Counted from the stretch's first letter, positions 1 to 8,404 are shown. The stretch is 64,000 bases of DNA from Thermodesulfobacteriota bacterium (GCA_035325995.1 DAOKYU010000005.1:202569-266568); one strand, 5' to 3'. Made by a program: numbers and translations. Notes: generated by a model not told the origin, from the sequence alone.

Positions 1-1
1 G

Positions 2-265
2 TTCGTCTTCCCGAGCAGGCTCGATACGTTCGGCCTCGTCATACTGGAGGCCATGGCGTGCGGGCTTCCCGTCGCGGCTTACGACGTGCCGAGCCCGAGC
101 GATATTGTGAAACACGGGGTCACGGGATACATCGGGAACAACCTCGAGGAGTGCGTTGAAAATGCGTTCGGGAATCTCGGGAACGTCTCGGCAGGGGCCC
201 TCGAGTATGCGAAGGCCCAGAGCTGGGACTCCATAGCCGAGCAGTTCGTAAACCACCTTGAGTGA
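2..265 (+). CDS. glycosyltransferase family 4 (C-terminal fragment)
   Basis: This is the C-terminal end of a GT-B fold, family 4 glycosyltransferase whose start lies before the window. The frame is open from base 2 and ends in TGA at 263-265. The piece FGLVILEAMACGLPVAA is the classic family 4 nucleotide-sugar binding segment: the second Glu of the EX7E motif followed by an ACGxPV turn. After it come the usual GxxG loop (VTGYIGNN) and a C-terminal helix. Such enzymes transfer a sugar from an NDP-sugar to a lipid or glycan acceptor at the inner face of the cytoplasmic membrane. Donor and acceptor cannot be told from this fragment. Confidence 0.85.
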   Translation, partial: FVFPSRLDTFGLVILEAMACGLPVAAYDVPSPSDIVKHGVTGYIGNNLEECVENAFGNLGNVSAGALEYAKAQSWDSIAEQFVNHLE

Positions 266-313
266 GCGCAGGAAAGCCTTTAAAATAAAGGCGCCTGAAA
301 GCAACTTTCCACC

Positions 314-330
314 CCGGCCGAGGCGGCCGG
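314..330 (+). terminator. weak stem-loop after the glycosyltransferase
   Basis: A 6-bp inverted repeat (CCGGCC / GGCCGG, loop of 5) lies about 50 bases downstream of the glycosyltransferase stop and is followed by ATTTCTT. The U-tract is short, so termination activity is uncertain. It separates the glycosyltransferase from the regulated promoter of the next gene. Confidence 0.35.
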
Positions 331-335
331 ATTTC

Positions 336-376
336 TTAACATATTCTTAACATAGTCTTAACAATTCCCATATACA
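336..376 (+). promoter_or_regulatory. PhoP-like TTAACA direct-repeat box and promoter
   Basis: TTAACA occurs three times in exact phase, at 336-341, 347-352 and 358-363, each separated by 5 bases (11-base period, one helical turn). The wider unit TTCTTAACATA is repeated perfectly twice and a third time in degenerate form. A TATACA element at 371-376 follows 7 bases after the last repeat, so the box occupies the -35 position. This is the arrangement of activator sites for OmpR/PhoB-type response regulators, and TTAACA with 5-base spacing matches the known Bacillus PhoP box. The regulator here is unknown. Confidence 0.5.
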
Positions 377-414
377 CTACCAACAGCCAATTAAGGAGAT
401 CCCAAGGAGAAATC

Positions 415-987
415 ATGGAAACCGACGATCTGGAAAAGCTGCTGATAGAGAACAAGTTCGAGAGGCTTGTTTCGAAGTCGCAGAATTACATCGACTCGCG
501 AAACGAAAGCGATCTCATAACTCTCAGGAACGACCTCATACACCTTAAACTGAAGCTCGAACAAGAAATAGAAAAAAGCAAAAAACATAAAAACCCCGAG
601 GGCGTCACCGTATTCAAGCTTATGCTCTCCATAATCCAGAAGTTCAACTATTCCGTTCAGCTTATGGAGAACATGAAGTCGAAAAAACCTGTCTGCAAGG
701 AATTCGACACGAAGCAAATGCTCGATATTCTCCTTCCGCACCTCATAGCCCTCGTCGAGTACGGGAAAAGCGGGATGCCCGACACGAAGAAGCTCGAAGA
801 GGATTATCTTCTCATCGAATCGATAGAAGACCAGCACAAAAGAGTGCTTCTAACCTATCTCGTCCAGGACTGGCACAACATGGACGAGGTCATAAACCTC
901 CTCAAGATAGGCGAGATTTACAAGAACATCGCCGAAAAGCTGATCAATCTTTCGCTTATAAACAGGGTTTCGGAAACGAGACAATAG
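415..987 (+). CDS. hypothetical helical protein (190 aa)
   Basis: I do not recognise a family. The protein is soluble, highly charged and predicted almost entirely helical by eye, with a Lys/Glu-rich stretch around residues 40-62 that could form a short coiled coil. There is no signal peptide or membrane segment, and only one cysteine. The start is well supported: AAGGAGA lies 5 bases before the ATG. The gene stands alone, with a PhoP-like direct-repeat promoter upstream and a convergent glycosyltransferase downstream. Its Lys codons are mixed (aaa and aag) and its base composition is slightly more AT-rich than its neighbours. The regulatory box suggests a condition-specific role, but no function can be assigned. 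Confidence 0.8.
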   Translation: METDDLEKLLIENKFERLVSKSQNYIDSRNESDLITLRNDLIHLKLKLEQEIEKSKKHKNPEGVTVFKLMLSIIQKFNYSVQLMENMKSKKPVCKEFDTKQMLDILLPHLIALVEYGKSGMPDTKKLEEDYLLIESIEDQHKRVLLTYLVQDWHNMDEVINLLKIGEIYKNIAEKLINLSLINRVSETRQ

Positions 988-1032
988 TACAGGCCGAAAA
1001 CTAAGGGGCTGTAGACATGCAGGCCGGAACAT

Positions 1033-2097
1033 CTATTCCGGCTGGCCGAGCGGGGGCCTGTCTTCCCCGAGGCTCATGTTAGAGCTGAGCTCCGGCGCGA
1101 TGCCTGCGCCGCTGCCGTTTTCGAGTATCCTGTCGACGATTTCCGGAAGATTGTTCGTGTAATCCGGCCTGTACGAATACCCGGAACTAACCCAGTCAGA
1201 AAGTACGCTTACGAACCCGGCGTCGACCCTCCTTATTACCGGGACGCCCATTCTCCCGAGCGCCTCGGCGTTACACTGCTGCTCGTACTGGCCCTTCATC
1301 GGTATGACCATTATCTTCTTCCCGAGGTAAAGCGCCTCGGCCGGGGTCTCGAACCCGGCGTTACACAGTATCCCCTCGCACGTGACGAGGCTCCTGGCGA
1401 ATTCCGCGTTGCCTACAGGGTAGACGGTGACGTTTCCGTCCTTAAACGCCTCGCCCTTGTGGTGCTTTGAAAAGACCTCCCACCTGACGTCTATCCCTTT
1501 CAGTATCCCGGATATCCGTGCGTAATCGTATGACGGGAGATAGACGGTATAGTGCCCGTCGTTCCGGGGATCCTGCTTTCTTATCTCCTCCCGTATGATG
1601 GGCGTGAATATGAAATCGTCGTAGCGCTCGAAGTGAAGCCCTATAAGCACAGGGGCCGGTGCGTACCATTCGAGCACCTTTTCCTGAAAGCGGTTACGGC
1701 CTTCGGGGGGCCGCGGGATATTCGGCGACAGGAACGCCGCCTGGTGCGATATGGCGACGGACGGGCGGCGCTTGACGCGCGCGGCCCACGCCGTTATCGG
1801 CTCGAAGTCCGTAAGGACGAGGTCGTACTTTTCGACGGGAAGGCTGTATATGTCGGAGAGGAGTTTTCCGGGGCTCAAGTTCCGGAGGGAATGGACGTAA
1901 TCTATCCCGCCCTTCTTACCGAACGTGAACCCGAGGCCGGGGAGGTTGTACTTCACCTCGAAACCGAGAGCGACCTCGTGATGGTATCCGCTAAGGAGGA
2001 TGTCCACGCTCGCCCGCTTGCTCAGGTACCGGAGCAGCTCGCGTGAGCGGGAGATGTGCCCGTTGCCCGTACCCTGTATGCCGAACAGTACTTTCAT
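1033..2097 (-). CDS. MJ1255/VC2487-type glycosyltransferase
   Basis: This is a GT-B fold glycosyltransferase resembling the MJ1255/VC2487 group (Glyco_trans_1_3). The N-terminus MKVLFGIQGTGNGHISRSRE carries the glycine-rich loop and the GHxxR signature shared with MurG/UGT-type enzymes. The C-terminal half has the donor-binding segment GILCNAGFETPAEALYLGKK followed by MVIPMKGQYEQQCNA, typical of the family. The length (354 aa) is normal. No signal peptide is present, so it should act in the cytoplasm or on the inner membrane face. The acceptor is unknown. It is transcribed alone and converges on the 190-residue unknown gene. The ATG is preceded by a modest AGGGGTG. Confidence 0.85.
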   Translation of the reverse strand: MKVLFGIQGTGNGHISRSRELLRYLSKRASVDILLSGYHHEVALGFEVKYNLPGLGFTFGKKGGIDYVHSLRNLSPGKLLSDIYSLPVEKYDLVLTDFEPITAWAARVKRRPSVAISHQAAFLSPNIPRPPEGRNRFQEKVLEWYAPAPVLIGLHFERYDDFIFTPIIREEIRKQDPRNDGHYTVYLPSYDYARISGILKGIDVRWEVFSKHHKGEAFKDGNVTVYPVGNAEFARSLVTCEGILCNAGFETPAEALYLGKKIMVIPMKGQYEQQCNAEALGRMGVPVIRRVDAGFVSVLSDWVSSGYSYRPDYTNNLPEIVDRILENGSGAGIAPELSSNMSLGEDRPPLGQPE

Positions 2098-2578
2098 GTC
2101 ACACCCCTGTGCCGGTCTGGGCGAAGTCGGCTCCGGAAAAGAAGGCGACGCGCGTGTTCCTGCCGCCTCCGGTTACCGGCCTCGCAAACAGCTTTTCAAA
2201 CGAAAGCGCCCTGCCTGCAAGAGAAATCAAATTATATTCCATCGTGAAATTTATTCCAAGCTCCCGCCGCCCCCGGGGCCTCGGCGCCGAGCCCCCGAAA
2301 GCCATGCAGCGGCTTACGGTCCGCAAGAGCCGGCAGTGCACTACTACACATATGGCGACGTTATTTCTGCGAAGTATTGTAATTCGATTTTATTAAGGGA
2401 ATATTTAGAGGAAATGTCAAACTCGTCAAGCGACTCGCCCCGGTCCGCATCTGGACTTTATATCCCGTTTTTAGATATAATGGATACGTTTTGTAAACGG
2501 TGAATTAACAGCTGGTTAGTCAAAACCAAACAATACTATGTTATATAACTGTTAGAAAGCTCACCGGAGATAAATCGA
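2098..2578. other. intergenic region between divergent genes (481 bp)
   Basis: No gene is recognised here. The left half is GC-rich like the coding sequence, and the right half (about 2380-2578) is AT-rich and likely holds the olsB promoter. A TATATA element at 2542-2547 lies 31 bases before the olsB ATG, but no convincing -35 partner was found. The short reading frames here lack ribosome binding sites and known motifs. Confidence 0.5.
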
Positions 2579-3439
2579 ATGAGAGAGAAAAAAATCACAT
2601 CGTTCAGGAACACCGTCACAGGTTCGAACGTGCTCGGTAGCGCGTTCAAATGGAAGCTGAGGCAGTTCCGGACCAAGGTTCCCATCAACATAGAAAGTAA
2701 CCGCTTCGTAATAAAAACCGTCGAAAGCATGTCCGAGCTGGAGAAGGCCCTCGACCTCAGATACGAGGTCTTCTACAGGGAAACGCTCAACAAGGACAAC
2801 TTCAGCAGGACGGACATAGACAAGTTCGATTCCATCTGCGATCATCTCATCATACTCGACAAGAAGCAGAACATGGTCATCGGGACGTACAGGTTCATAT
2901 CGTCCACGTTCTCCGACAAATTCTATTCGGAATCGGAGTTCGACATCGAGCAGATCAAAAGCGCCCCGGGCGTAAAGCTCGAGCTCGGAAGGGCGTGCGT
3001 TCACAGGGACTACAGGAACGGCACCGGCATAGCGCTCCTCTGGAAAGGTCTCACGGAATACTTCAGGACGATAAAGGCGAAGTACCTCTTCGGCTGCTCC
3101 AGCATAGGGACGACAAACCCGGTCGAGGTCAGCCTCATATATAAATACATTAAGGAGCTCTACCTCTCGCCCGAGGACTTCAGGGTTTTCCCCACGGAAA
3201 AGCACAGAGTGAAGGAGCTCGACCATTACATAAACGCCTTTGACAAGTTCGGCATCAAGACGGAATCCATAGAGGAATTCATACCGCCGCTCCTCAAGAG
3301 CTACCTCAAGGCGGGCTCCGTCATATGCGGGGAGCCGGCTCTCGACATGAAGTTCAAGTGCGCCGACTTCTTCACGGTGCTCGATCTCGAGGCCCTTTCG
3401 AAATCTTTCGAGAAAAGATACAAGGGCGCAAATGATTAG
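2579..3439 (+). CDS. olsB: L-ornithine N-acyltransferase (OlsB family)
   Basis: This gene likely encodes the first enzyme of ornithine-lipid synthesis, which transfers a 3-hydroxyacyl group from acyl carrier protein to the alpha-amino group of ornithine. The fold is GNAT-like (Acetyltransf_5). Residues 61-68 (RYEVFYRE) and 134-148 (LELGRACVHRDYRNG) match the two best conserved OlsB blocks. The length, 286 aa, is in range. The next gene encodes an OlsA-like acyltransferase, which is the usual partner and strengthens the call. The enzyme is cytoplasmic or peripheral to the membrane. The ATG follows CCGGAGAT. Related hemolysin-like GNAT proteins with other amine substrates remain possible, so the substrate is inference. 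Confidence 0.8.
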   Translation: MREKKITSFRNTVTGSNVLGSAFKWKLRQFRTKVPINIESNRFVIKTVESMSELEKALDLRYEVFYRETLNKDNFSRTDIDKFDSICDHLIILDKKQNMVIGTYRFISSTFSDKFYSESEFDIEQIKSAPGVKLELGRACVHRDYRNGTGIALLWKGLTEYFRTIKAKYLFGCSSIGTTNPVEVSLIYKYIKELYLSPEDFRVFPTEKHRVKELDHYINAFDKFGIKTESIEEFIPPLLKSYLKAGSVICGEPALDMKFKCADFFTVLDLEALSKSFEKRYKGAND

Positions 3440-3595
3440 ACGATATTCGAAGATATTCTTTTTTTTTGCATAGTCTCCACGTATTTCGTCATCGCGACGG
3501 CGGGACGGGCGCTTTTACGGAATAAGAGAAAGAAGCTCCGGTTTTCGACGAGGCTCGCGTCTTTCTTCACCGGGCTCCTCTCGGTCAACTTCGGT
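3432..3595 (+). other. olsA N-terminal coding segment interrupted at a T9 run
   Basis: An ATG at 3432 overlaps the olsB stop in the usual translational-coupling way and begins MIRRYSKIFFFF. This frame dies at TAG 3471-3473, immediately after nine consecutive T (3459-3467). The frame one base back is open from 3440 into olsA and encodes a membrane-anchor-like segment (FFCIVSTYFVIATAG) followed by basic residues. Joining the two frames by one extra T, or by -1 slippage on the run, gives an N-terminus like that of the second PlsC paralogue at 49018-49797. Either a homopolymer sequencing error or slippage on the T run explains this. Confidence 0.6.
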
Positions 3596-4252
3596 GTGAA
3601 GCCGCGCGCCAGAAACACCTCGAAGGGCTTCTCCAAAGACAAGAATTATCTCATACTCTCGAACCACCTTTCCTACCTCGACATCTTCATACTGTTCTCC
3701 GAATTCCCTGCGTCGTTCATCGCCAGCGTGGACGAGGTGAAGGAGATGTTCCTCCTCGGGCGGATTACGGAGCTCAGCGGCGGGTACTTCGTCGAAAGGA
3801 GGAACCGCTCTACGCTGAGGGCCGACATAGATGAGATAGCGGACATACTCAGGCTCGGCATAAACGTCGCGCTTTTTCCCGAGGGGACGACGTCTACGGG
3901 AGAGGGAGTCCTCCCGTTCAAGACGCCTCTCATAAGCGCGGCCGAAAAGGCGGGCGTCGAGGTCCTCCCGGTTTGTATCAAGTACACCAAGATAGACGGC
4001 GAGGATATCGGCCCCGAAAACCGCGACCTCGTTTACTTCCACGGCGACATGGAATTCTTCTCCCACGTCGGAAAGCTCCTTAACGTAAAGAGGATAGACG
4101 TAGAGGTCACCGTTCTGGAGCCGCTAAGTGTATCTTCCGCAGGATCGAGGAAGGACCTCTCGGAAGAGGTTTATAACGCCATAAGCGCGGAGTACGCGGG
4201 CGGCGCAGTCGAGCGGGACGAGAAGGCCCCCTCGGCAGCCGCGAGGAAATGA
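3596..4252 (+). CDS. olsA: lyso-ornithine lipid O-acyltransferase (OlsA/PlsC family)
   Basis: This is a PlsC-type acyltransferase that probably adds the second acyl chain to the OlsB product, giving ornithine lipid in the cytoplasmic membrane. The catalytic NHX4D motif is NHLSYLD (residues 23-29 from the GTG at 3596), and FPEGTTS (94-100) is the glycerol-phosphate/acceptor motif; GGYFVERR is also typical. The GTG start given here is only the first start codon in the uninterrupted frame and leaves out the membrane anchor. The true start is probably ATG 3432, reached through the T9 run at 3459-3467. It directly follows olsB. A general 1-acylglycerol-3-phosphate acyltransferase is the alternative, but a paralogue at 49018-49797 could fill that role. 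Confidence 0.8.
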   Translation: MKPRARNTSKGFSKDKNYLILSNHLSYLDIFILFSEFPASFIASVDEVKEMFLLGRITELSGGYFVERRNRSTLRADIDEIADILRLGINVALFPEGTTSTGEGVLPFKTPLISAAEKAGVEVLPVCIKYTKIDGEDIGPENRDLVYFHGDMEFFSHVGKLLNVKRIDVEVTVLEPLSVSSAGSRKDLSEEVYNAISAEYAGGAVERDEKAPSAAARK

Positions 4253-4334
4253 GCGGCCAGCGAAACCGGCGCGCTCCGGCGGCGCCCCCCCGCTTCGTGC
4301 CTGCACGGGATTCCCGTCAGAATCGGCGTAACGT

Positions 4335-5591
4335 TCAGCCCTTTTCGAGGATCGCGACGGATTCGACGTGATACGTCTGCGGGAACATGTCGAACGGCTT
4401 TACGCGCCGAGGGCTCCATCCGAGCTCGTTCAGGCGCTTTAAATCGCGGGAGAGCGTGACAGGATCGCACGAGACGTAGATTATTTTTCCCGTGGCGAGC
4501 GACGCTATCCCTTCCAGGATTTCCTTCGCCCCTTCCCTCGGCGGGTCCAGGACCACTACGTCGAACGCCTCGCCTTTTTCGAGAAGCTCGTTTACGGCCT
4601 CGCCCGAAGGGGCGGTTACGAACGAAATATTGGTCAGGCCGTTAACCTCGCCGTTCTTCCGGGCGAGCGCCGAAGAGAACCTGTTTATCTCGACGGACAC
4701 AACCTTCGAGGCAGTCTTCGCGAGCGGAAGAGAGAAGCTCCCTATGCCGGAGTAAAGGTCGAGGACCGAGAGTCCTTCCACCGGGCCGGCCCATTCGAGA
4801 GCCGTGCGGACGATGGCCTCGTTCACGCCCGGGTTCGACTGAGTGAACACCGACGGGTTCGCCAGGAATTTCATCTCCGAGAGATAGAACTCGAACTCGG
4901 CTTCGGATTTGCCCTTTATGGAGACCTTCTCGGTTTCGGGGAACCTCGCCAGGTGCCTTGCGAGGGTGCCGAGCGCCCCGGGCTGCTTCCCGGACCTGGC
5001 GACGAGAGATATGTGCGCGTCCTTTCCGTCGGACGATATCTGGACGAATTCGAGCGGGAATTCCGGCCTGTCGAACATGGCCAGAACGGCCGAGAGCCTC
5101 CCTATTGCGCTGTTTATCGGCCCGTCCGATATGGGGCAGGACGTTATCCCGACCTTCCTCCGCGTCCCGCCGATGTTGTATCCGACGTGCCACCTTCCGG
5201 AGTAATACCATGCTGCGAGCCTGACGCGCGTCCTGTAGGCGTACTCGCTCCCCGAGGGGAATATCGGCTCGGCAGGCAGGTCGGTAAAGCCGCCTGTCCT
5301 CCTTAAAGCGTCTTTTAGAATATGCTCCTTTTCTCTCGTCTGGGCCTCGTAGCCCATGTTCTGGAGCTGGCATCCCCCGCACGTTCCGAAGACCTCGCAT
5401 ACGGGCTCCGCCCTTTCGGGCGATGGAGTTATCACGCTCTCGATTACGGCCTCGGCGTAGCTTCCCTTGTCCTTTATTATACGTACGTCGAGGACGTCTT
5501 TAGGGACCCCCCCTTTAACGAAGATCACCTTTCCGCCTTCCCTCGCGACCCCGCTGCCTCCGAATGCTATGCTCTCTATTTCTACCTGCAA
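4335..5591 (-). CDS. rlmD: 23S rRNA (uracil-5-)-methyltransferase, RlmD/RumA family
   Basis: This enzyme methylates a uracil of 23S rRNA at C5 using S-adenosylmethionine. An N-terminal TRAM-like RNA-binding domain (about 1-55) is followed by the iron-sulfur cysteines C65, C71, C74 and C152. The methyltransferase domain has the SAM loop DLYSGIG (about 279-285), DPPREG (349-354) and the catalytic cysteine in VSCDPVTL (C375). FTQSNP near 250 is also a family hallmark. It begins with TTG, preceded by GGGGGAAG. It lies 15 bases after queA in the argG-queA-rlmD run, so it is probably co-transcribed with another RNA-modification gene. Assignment to RlmD rather than a sister enzyme (RlmC, TrmA, RlmCD) is by overall similarity and not certain. 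Confidence 0.85.
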   Translation of the reverse strand: MQVEIESIAFGGSGVAREGGKVIFVKGGVPKDVLDVRIIKDKGSYAEAVIESVITPSPERAEPVCEVFGTCGGCQLQNMGYEAQTREKEHILKDALRRTGGFTDLPAEPIFPSGSEYAYRTRVRLAAWYYSGRWHVGYNIGGTRRKVGITSCPISDGPINSAIGRLSAVLAMFDRPEFPLEFVQISSDGKDAHISLVARSGKQPGALGTLARHLARFPETEKVSIKGKSEAEFEFYLSEMKFLANPSVFTQSNPGVNEAIVRTALEWAGPVEGLSVLDLYSGIGSFSLPLAKTASKVVSVEINRFSSALARKNGEVNGLTNISFVTAPSGEAVNELLEKGEAFDVVVLDPPREGAKEILEGIASLATGKIIYVSCDPVTLSRDLKRLNELGWSPRRVKPFDMFPQTYHVESVAILEKG

Positions 5592-5606
5592 ATTCTTCCC
5601 CCGGAA

Positions 5607-6614
5607 TCAGGTTATGAACATCGCGTCGCCGTAGCTGAGGAACCTGTAGCCGTTCCCCAGGGCGGCGACGTAAGATTTAAGTATAAGCTCCCGCCCGGCG
5701 AACGCGGAGACGAGCATCAGGAGCGTAGAGCGCGGCATGTGAAAGTTCGTTACGAGGGCGTCAGTCACGCGGAACCGGTAGCCCGGATATACGAAGAGGT
5801 CCGTCCTGCCGCTTATGGGGACGACCCTCCCGTCCTCTCCCGTGGCCGATTCGAGCGACCGGAGGACAGTGGTGCCGACCGCCACGACCCTGCCGCCGCG
5901 CGAGCGCACGTCGTTCACCATCTCCGCCGTTTCGGGCGGGACCTCCCTCCACTCGGAATGAATCCGGTGCTCCTCTATGTTCTCGGACTTCACCGGCAGG
6001 AACGTGCCCGCCCCGACGTGGAGCGTCACGCGCGCGACGCCTACGCCCTTCTGCTCGATTTCGGAGAGGAGCCCTTCCGTAAAATGAAGCCCCGCGGTCG
6101 GGGCGGCTATGGCCCCTTCCCTCTCGGCGTAGACCGTCTGGTACGTCTCCCTGTCTACTTCGTCGGCCCTTCGCTTAATGTAGGGCGGGAGCGGCATGTG
6201 CCCGAGCGAATCGAGAAAGGAAAGGACGTCGTCGCTGAACTCTATCCACCACGTGTCCCCGCCCGACTTTACGAGCCTCCCCGTAAGGCCTCTTCCGAAA
6301 TCGACTTCGAGGTTCTCCTTCGGCCCCCTGGCGATGCATTTCCACGTGCGCTCGCCCGTCTTTTCTTCGAGGAGCACCTCTATTTCAGCGCCCGACGGTT
6401 TTCTGCCGTATAGCCTCGCCGGGAGAACTTTCGTATCGTTAAGGACGAGGAGGTCCCCCGGGCCGAGAAGCTCCGGCAGGCCCGAGAACTTCCGGTGCGT
6501 CATAGAGCCGCTTTCCCTGTCGAGCACGAGGAGCCTCGAATCCTGCCTCCCGGGAAGTGGGCGGACGGCAATCCTCTCCTCCGGGAGGTCGTAATCGAAA
6601 TCCGAGGTCTTCAT
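5607..6614 (-). CDS. queA: tRNA preQ1(34) S-adenosylmethionine ribosyltransferase-isomerase QueA
   Basis: QueA makes epoxyqueuosine from 7-aminomethyl-7-deazaguanine in the wobble position of tRNAs with GUN anticodons, using SAM as ribosyl donor. The protein starts MKTSDFDYDLPEERIA, the family's standard opening. It carries PLPGRQDSRLLVLDR, NDTKVLPARLYG, PTAGLHFTE and HVGAGTFLPV, all strongly conserved QueA blocks, and ends in NFHMPRSTLLMLVSAFAG. The 335-residue length is normal. It lies 13 bases after argG and 15 bases before rlmD on the same strand. No other queuosine gene (tgt, queG, queC-F) is present in the window. Confidence 0.95.
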   Translation of the reverse strand: MKTSDFDYDLPEERIAVRPLPGRQDSRLLVLDRESGSMTHRKFSGLPELLGPGDLLVLNDTKVLPARLYGRKPSGAEIEVLLEEKTGERTWKCIARGPKENLEVDFGRGLTGRLVKSGGDTWWIEFSDDVLSFLDSLGHMPLPPYIKRRADEVDRETYQTVYAEREGAIAAPTAGLHFTEGLLSEIEQKGVGVARVTLHVGAGTFLPVKSENIEEHRIHSEWREVPPETAEMVNDVRSRGGRVVAVGTTVLRSLESATGEDGRVVPISGRTDLFVYPGYRFRVTDALVTNFHMPRSTLLMLVSAFAGRELILKSYVAALGNGYRFLSYGDAMFIT

Positions 6615-6627
6615 GTCGTGACCGCTT

Positions 6628-7836
6628 TTATTTCTTCTTCTCTTCGAGGAGCTTCCGCATCGAGAGCCTGAGCGCGTTCAGCTTTATGAAGCCCGTCGCG
6701 TCCGCCTGATTGTAGATGCTGTCCTCCTCGAACGTCGCGAGGTCCGGGTTATAAAGCGAGTTCGGCGAGCGCCTTCCCGCGAGTATGATGTTGCCCTTGT
6801 AAATCTTGAGCCTTATGGTGCCCGTCACCTTCTTCTGCGACTCCTCCACGGCGGCCCTCAGCATTTCCATTTCGGGGGAGTACCAGAAGCCGTAGTATAT
6901 GAGCTCCGAGATCTTCGGGATGAGCGAATCCCGGAGGTGCATGACCTCCCTGTCCATCGTAAGGGATTCGAGCGCCCTGTGCGCGGTGTGTAGGATAGTG
7001 CCGCCGGGGGTTTCATAAACGCCCCTCGACTTCATTCCGACGAACCTGTTCTCGACGAGGTCCACCCGGCCCACGCCGTTCGCCCCGCCGATCTTGTTCA
7101 GCGTACCCAGGAGCTCCGCGGGCTTCATGGCCTTCCCGTCGACCTTCGTCGGGACGCCCCCCTCGAAATCTATGTCAATGTATACGGGCTCGTCCGGGGC
7201 CTTTTCCGGGGACACGGTGAGCTCGAACATGTCGTCCGGGGGCTCCGACCACGGGTCTTCGAGAATGCCGCCCTCGTAGCTTATGTGAAGGAGGTTCCTG
7301 TCGCAGCTATATGGCTTGGCGGCGGTTACGGGAACGGGTATCCCGTGCTTCTTCGCGTAATCGATGAGGGCGGTCCGCGAGTTAAGGTCCCACTCCCTCC
7401 ACGGCGCGATAACCTTTATCGACGGGTCGAGGGCGTAATATGTGAGCTCGAAACGGACCTGGTCGTTCCCCTTCCCCGTCGAGCCGTGGGACACTGCGAA
7501 GGCCTTTTCTTTCTTCGCTATCTCTATCTGCCGCTTGGCAATAAGCGGGCGGGCGAGCGACGTTCCGAGAAGGTATACGCCTTCGTATACGGCGTTCGCC
7601 TGAACGGCCGGGTAAACGAAGTCGCGCACGAACTCGTCCCTGAGGTCCTCTATGTACACCTTGCTCGCGCCCGTCTTGAGGGCCTTCTCACGGGCTGCAT
7701 CGAGGTCTTCTCCCTGGCCGAGGTCGGCGACGAAAGCGATTATTTCGGCGTCGTACCTTTCGGCGAGCCATTTGAGGATGACGGACGTGTCGAGACCGCC
7801 CGAATATGCAAGCACAATCTTACTCTTCCTGGCCAT
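6628..7836 (-). CDS. argG: argininosuccinate synthase
   Basis: ArgG joins citrulline and aspartate with ATP to form argininosuccinate, the penultimate step of arginine synthesis, in the cytoplasm. The PP-loop AYSGGLDTS is at residues 10-18, and HGSTGKGNDQVRFE (about 116-129) is the second family signature. At 402 aa it has full length. The ATG follows a good GGAGG. The next genes, queA and rlmD, are so close that they probably share its transcript. The other arginine genes in the window, argC (22 kb) and argH (37 kb), are separate, so the pathway is dispersed rather than in one operon. Confidence 0.96.
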   Translation of the reverse strand: MARKSKIVLAYSGGLDTSVILKWLAERYDAEIIAFVADLGQGEDLDAAREKALKTGASKVYIEDLRDEFVRDFVYPAVQANAVYEGVYLLGTSLARPLIAKRQIEIAKKEKAFAVSHGSTGKGNDQVRFELTYYALDPSIKVIAPWREWDLNSRTALIDYAKKHGIPVPVTAAKPYSCDRNLLHISYEGGILEDPWSEPPDDMFELTVSPEKAPDEPVYIDIDFEGGVPTKVDGKAMKPAELLGTLNKIGGANGVGRVDLVENRFVGMKSRGVYETPGGTILHTAHRALESLTMDREVMHLRDSLIPKISELIYYGFWYSPEMEMLRAAVEESQKKVTGTIRLKIYKGNIILAGRRSPNSLYNPDLATFEEDSIYNQADATGFIKLNALRLSMRKLLEEKKK

Positions 7837-7960
7837 TCTGTCTATTCCTCCGAAGTGTCTTTGAGCCGGGTTTTTTCAGAGCGGTCCCGGAACCGAAACG
7901 GCGTTCGTGCATGTTGTTGCCGGTCTTTATTTCATGGAGCTTCAGCGCCGGGAACCGGGC

Positions 7961-8404
7961 CTATTCCTGGTATCCTTTCTGCTCCGTGGGGGGCCTCAGG
8001 TCGTGAAGGTAAAATTTTGCGTTGTTGTTCTCGTAGAATTTCTCCAGCGTGAAGCCTATATATTCTATCTTCTCCTGGTCGTCGCCCATGTAGCTCGCCT
8101 TCTTTATCTCGTCCGAAACCTTGCATTCGATGGGTATATCCTTCGAAGGGTTCTCGGGCGAAACGAACCTGAGCGTGAGATCCCTGCTTTCCATTACGAA
8201 GTTATTCGGAAGAACGAAGCCCACTGCCATCTTGGCGCTTATGAACTCCACGACCAACAGCCTTACGACGCTCGTGCCTATGCCTTCCGTGCCGCCTTCC
8301 ACCTCGAACGTGTAAGCGTAATAGTTGAGCGTCTGGTTCTTCTCGTTCATCGATTGGAGATAGAGATAATCTTCCGTATCGACCCAGCACAGTATCTGAA
8401 GCAT
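7961..8404 (-). CDS. hypothetical protein (147 aa)
   Basis: I do not recognise a family. The sequence looks like a compact alternating beta protein with many aromatic residues (early CWVDTEDYLYLQ, later KFYENNNAKFYLHDLRPP). It has no signal peptide, no membrane helix, only two cysteines and no obvious catalytic motif. A PilZ domain was considered because of the small size and beta content, but the RxxxR and D/NxSxxG motifs are absent. It lies on the same strand between pgeF (83 bases upstream) and argG (124 bases downstream), so it may have its own promoter. Confidence 0.7.
   Translation of the reverse strand: MLQILCWVDTEDYLYLQSMNEKNQTLNYYAYTFEVEGGTEGIGTSVVRLLVVEFISAKMAVGFVLPNNFVMESRDLTLRFVSPENPSKDIPIECKVSDEIKKASYMGDDQEKIEYIGFTLEKFYENNNAKFYLHDLRPPTEQKGYQE

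Noticed and set aside
5322..6413. 363-codon plus-strand frame over queA and the start of rlmD
   Set aside because: It crosses two well-supported genes on the other strand and its translation is low-complexity, Arg-rich and without motifs.
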